Assembly (NCBI GenBank): GCA_001802125.1
Contig: MGZK01000019.1
Span: forward strand, 1 to 32,170
Direction of reading: 5' to 3'
From: Geobacteraceae bacterium GWC2_55_20
Lineage (GTDB): Bacteria > Desulfobacterota > Desulfuromonadia > Geobacterales > Pseudopelobacteraceae
DNA: 32,170 nt
The position numbers and the translations under genes were made by a program. The notes beneath the pieces are model-generated. The model had not been told where the DNA came from and searched no databases. It saw only the letters and a list, made by a program, of their open reading frames with translations. How positions within the stretch are numbered: the first letter of the stretch is position 1; the number at the start of each line of letters is the position of its first letter. Below are positions 31,908 through 32,170 of the stretch, in pieces.

Positions 31908-32170
31908 ATGCCACGAATAGCCCGCATCATTGCTCCCGGTATACCCCACCATGTAACCCAACGTGGTAACCGCAGAATGGAAACGTTCTTCCGGGATGAA
32001 GACTATCATGCGTATCTTGCCCTGATGGTCGAATGGTGCCGGAAGTACAACGTGGCAATCTGGGCCTACTGCCTGATGCCAAATCATGTTCACCTTGTTG
32101 CTGTTCCCGAGACGGAAGAAGGTCTGCGTCTGGCAATCGGTGAGGCTCATCGCCGCTACTCTGCCATGAT
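31908..32170 (+). CDS. REP-associated tyrosine transposase (RAYT), partial at window end
   Basis: The N-terminal 87 residues are visible. They carry the Y1 (IS200-like) family marks: GIPHHVTQRGNRR, then a charged helix, then AYCLMPNHVHLVAVP with the HUH metal-binding histidines. The catalytic tyrosine lies beyond the window. GGAGGG lies 13-18 bases before the ATG. RAYTs nick single-stranded DNA at REP hairpins and are usually single chromosomal genes rather than full insertion sequences. No IS ends are visible here. Confidence 0.85.
   Translation, partial: MPRIARIIAPGIPHHVTQRGNRRMETFFRDEDYHAYLALMVEWCRKYNVAIWAYCLMPNHVHLVAVPETEEGLRLAIGEAHRRYSAM

Overview
The window looks like a piece of a Geobacter-type chromosome (Desulfuromonadia, Geobacterales). 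The host genes at both ends are typical of that group: a diguanylate cyclase with a haem-binding CxxCH sensor domain, a radical SAM/SPASM protein, a tandem pair of small triheme c-type cytochromes, a Cache-HAMP histidine kinase, a very large secreted multidomain protein and a REP-associated (RAYT) transposase. The assignment rests on gene content only.

Layout. Positions 1-2742 are host: diguanylate cyclase, radical SAM protein and a 59-residue CxxC protein. Positions 2716-22550 are an integrated element of about 19.8 kb. It lies between two imperfect 27-bp copies of the 3' end of the small CxxC gene; the copies differ only at three synonymous third positions, so insertion rebuilt the same C-terminus. 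A P4-type tyrosine integrase lies just inside the right end, with AGGTAACT repeats (probable arm sites) at both ends. Positions 22551-32170 are host again: the 1641-residue secreted protein, two cytochromes, the histidine kinase, an unrecognised gene and a RAYT cut by the window end.

The element. Two 18-bp operator-like palindromes separate a divergent repressor gene (19040, rightward) from a leftward operon of about 13.7 kb (18932 to 5239). The operon runs from small regulators through an initiator with six internal iterons, a DnaB helicase, two tail-tube-like proteins, a 1026-residue protein with a lysozyme/chitosanase-like domain, a small terminase subunit with a histone-like lysine-rich tail, and four unrecognised or weakly recognised genes. 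I see no large terminase, portal, capsid, protease, sheath or baseplate wedge gene. Own replication, own TerS, part of an injection tube, a repressor without a peptidase domain and no capsid fit a phage satellite better than a complete prophage. A decayed prophage remains the main alternative.

Regulatory RNA. Two small RNA genes have near-perfect sigma70 promoters and intrinsic terminators. One (minus, about 20672-20553) folds as a pseudoknot and lies directly behind a solitary PemK/MazF-like toxin gene, with its promoter inside the toxin's last codons. The other (plus, about 17580-17652) is antisense to the early operon leader, next to a hairpin that hides a Shine-Dalgarno sequence. Near the left end the element carries a collagen-like lipoprotein (a probable moron), a serine recombinase and an unexplained nested hairpin between them.
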